Below are positions 14,380-15,890 of a stretch of DNA of 15,890 nt, piece by piece. The stretch comes from JBCCRH01 sp039208045. Its GTDB lineage: Bacteria > Bacteroidota > Bacteroidia > Chitinophagales > Saprospiraceae. Position 1 is the stretch's first letter. Every line of letters starts with the position of its first letter. The notes beneath the pieces were generated by a model that was not told where the DNA came from, did not search any database, and saw only the letters and a list, made by a program, of their open reading frames with translations. The stretch covers positions 1 through 15,890 of the forward strand of contig JBCCRH010000091.1 of assembly GCA_039208045.1 (NCBI GenBank). Reading direction: 5' to 3'. The position numbers and the translations under genes were made by a program.

Positions 14380-15890
14380 CTATGGCCTAGCGATAACTAA
14401 GCGTTCGGTCACTACTTCATTGCCTATTTTTACCATGATATTATACACGCCCATATCCAGTTGGGAGACATCCAATACTTCATTGAATTGTACTTCCTCG
14501 ATTTGGGTGCGGCTTAGGAGCTGCCCCATTTGGTTGAGTATGCGAATGTCGGCAGCTTGGCCTTGGAAGTTTGCTAAGTCGAGGGTGATTTCGCTGGCGG
14601 CGGGGTTGGGGTAGATGCTCAAGCTTAAACCTGTGGCTAGGCTTAAACCTTGGAGGTTGTCTTGTGCGGGCTCGGAGAAACCTCCAAGGTTGTCGGATGA
14701 GGAACCGGCTAAACCTCCAAGGTTAGCCAAATCCAGGCCGGTGATCGATACGTCGCTGAAGGTGGCCGTTATTATATTGCCGTCCTTTTCGCTGTAGGCG
14801 AATAGGCCTACTAGGATGCACTCCTGCATGACAACCACCTGTGAGATGTACGGCTGCCAGAATACGCCATCCGTAGAGGCGAAGGCAGAGAAGACATCGC
14901 CACTTCTCACTACGCGCACCCAAAACTGATTGGGAGAGGCAATGGGAGCAGCTGATGAAGGATAATTATCAATAACACGTACTTCTTTGCGTAAGCGATC
15001 GACTGCATTGGTACCCAAGGCTACTTTTTTGGCACCAGGATCCTCGGTTTCGCGCATCATTACTCCTGCAAAACCAGTGCCTTCAACGCCGTTTACTAAA
15101 GCGGTAATCTCGCCATCGCCACACAATTCCGTGAAAACAAAAGCGCTTTCATCTTCCACATATAGCATGGTATTTGGTGAACAATCGGTATCTACACTGA
15201 AGCTATCATCCATAAAAGTGGAGGTACTGCTTGTACAGCCTACTCCGCCATTATCTACTAAGCCGCAGGGCAGGCCATCTACCGTTACCTCAAAGCTGCA
15301 AGTCGTTTCGCGGCCTAGGCCATCGGTTAGGGTGTAGCTTACTTCTACTACGCCTAGTGCGTCAACTATTAAGGTATATGCTTCACCTGGCACTACCATC
15401 TCCGGATCACCTCCGTCAATCGCAATCGTCAAGGTGTAAGGCCCACAAGCATCGGTTCCCACCATTGGATTGGTAAATAGGACTGGTGTTTCGCACTCGA
15501 AGGTGCCAGGGTTAGTGACTAAGGTTACCGTTTGATCTGCTGGGCATGCTACCATTGGTGCAGGATCTACATTGAAGCTGTAGAGGGCCTCCGCAGTACA
15601 GGCAGTTACATTACTAGCTACGGTCACCCCTACTGATTTGGGGCCTGGGGAGCTCGTCCAATTGCGCGTGGGCATTTGGATCGTATTATCGCTAAAGCCA
15701 CCAAAGCAGGTGCCAGAACCGTCTCCTGAATTATAGGCGCACCAGTCGTAAGTGTAGGTGCCACCATCAGTGGAAGTGATGATCGCATTGTATTGTATGC
15801 CCGTAGTACCCAAGCAAATATCCCCATCGGGGTCTGAAGTAATCTCTACCGTAGGTTGTTCAAAGATATTGATCTCGAACACTTCAGTTG
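14380..15890 (-). CDS. Secreted multidomain protein, C-terminal part with T9SS sorting domain (5' end outside window)
   Basis: The frame is open to the right edge, and the residues just before the first internal Met (TEV-FEINIFEQP) match the paralogues. The real start is therefore outside the window and the Met at 15882 is not a start. Visible modules are: Ig-like (EQPTVEITSDPDGDICLG...), HYR-like (CPADQTVTLVTNP...), DUF1349-like jelly roll (GDGEITALVNG, VMMRETEDPGAKKVALG, FWVRVVRSG, ASTDGVFW), a linker rich in NLGG, and a type A T9SS tail (SIYPNPAASEITLDL to VIARP). It is closely similar to the C-terminal parts of the proteins at 1451-5824 and 6057-9398. It differs by a short form at the palindrome site (PDGD in place of LPIAIGRD) and a longer linker. 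It is the upstream-most visible member of the array. Confidence 0.9.
   Translation of the reverse strand, partial: TEVFEINIFEQPTVEITSDPDGDICLGTTGIQYNAIITSTDGGTYTYDWCAYNSGDGSGTCFGGFSDNTIQMPTRNWTSSPGPKSVGVTVASNVTACTAEALYSFNVDPAPMVACPADQTVTLVTNPGTFECETPVLFTNPMVGTDACGPYTLTIAIDGGDPEMVVPGEAYTLIVDALGVVEVSYTLTDGLGRETTCSFEVTVDGLPCGLVDNGGVGCTSSTSTFMDDSFSVDTDCSPNTMLYVEDESAFVFTELCGDGEITALVNGVEGTGFAGVMMRETEDPGAKKVALGTNAVDRLRKEVRVIDNYPSSAAPIASPNQFWVRVVRSGDVFSAFASTDGVFWQPYISQVVVMQECILVGLFAYSEKDGNIITATFSDVSITGLDLANLGGLAGSSSDNLGGFSEPAQDNLQGLSLATGLSLSIYPNPAASEITLDLANFQGQAADIRILNQMGQLLSRTQIEEVQFNEVLDVSQLDMGVYNIMVKIGNEVVTERLVIARP
14646..14724. repeat. Three AACCTTGGAGGTT-type arms in the linker before the T9SS tail
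   Basis: AACCTTGGAGGTT (14646-14658) and two exact inverted copies AACCTCCAAGGTT (14679-14691, 14712-14724) encode repeated (D/A)NLGG linker units. One copy more than in the gene at 6057-9398 makes this linker longer. Confidence 0.8.
15822..15832. repeat. Short form of the palindromic site (CCCCATCGGGG)
   Basis: It stands where the paralogues have CTCCCGATAGCTATCGGGAG. It lacks the central GATAGCT and is 12 nt shorter overall (PDGD in place of LPIAIGRD), still in frame. It would be a poor match to the IS110 target guides. Confidence 0.7.

Overview
The window looks like Bacteroidota, perhaps a Saprospiria-type marine or sludge bacterium (the lineage is inference). Reasons: several very large secreted proteins end in type A C-terminal sorting domains of the type IX secretion system (T9SS). 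Candidate promoters follow the Bacteroidota TTTG-N19-TAnnTTTG pattern rather than the sigma70 one, and start codons lack strong Shine-Dalgarno sequences. Every gene I can support lies on the minus strand, so the transcriptional order runs from high to low coordinates.

Layout from right to left. (1) 14380-15890: the 3' part of a secreted multidomain protein whose 5' end is outside the window. (2) 9481-14258: a broken paralogue. It has a signal peptide piece (13527-14258), a one-base frameshift in a C run (13578-13582), a long central piece (to 11157), an IS110-family element (about 9762-11154), and then a T9SS tail remnant (9481-9759). (3) 6057-9398: a secreted protein with a seven-bladed propeller made of 47-residue repeats, joined to the same C-terminal modules as its neighbours. 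(4) 1451-5824: a 1457-residue secreted protein with four PPC-like modules, a lamin-tail-like module, and the shared C-terminal modules. (5) 1-1349: the 5' part of an unrelated secreted BNR/sortilin-type propeller protein that runs off the left edge. Factor-independent terminators follow genes 1, 3 and 4, and two of these run into the next gene's candidate promoter. The array has evolved by duplication, module shuffling and gene conversion.

The most interesting system is the IS110 element. Its roughly 260-bp non-coding left end can be read as a complete bridge RNA: two consecutive stem-loops with four guide segments. Both donor guides match the element's own ends around a CT core. Both target guides carry CCGATA, which is half of the palindrome CCCGATAGCTATCGGG. 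That palindrome occurs in frame inside the neighbouring genes, and its halves flank the insertion. Joining the element ends as a circle would also create a Bacteroidota-type promoter (TTG-N20-TATGTTTG) reading into the bridge RNA. The host gene appears to have lost about 1.1 kb between two such palindromes. Family assignments come from reading the sequence; no database search or folding was run.
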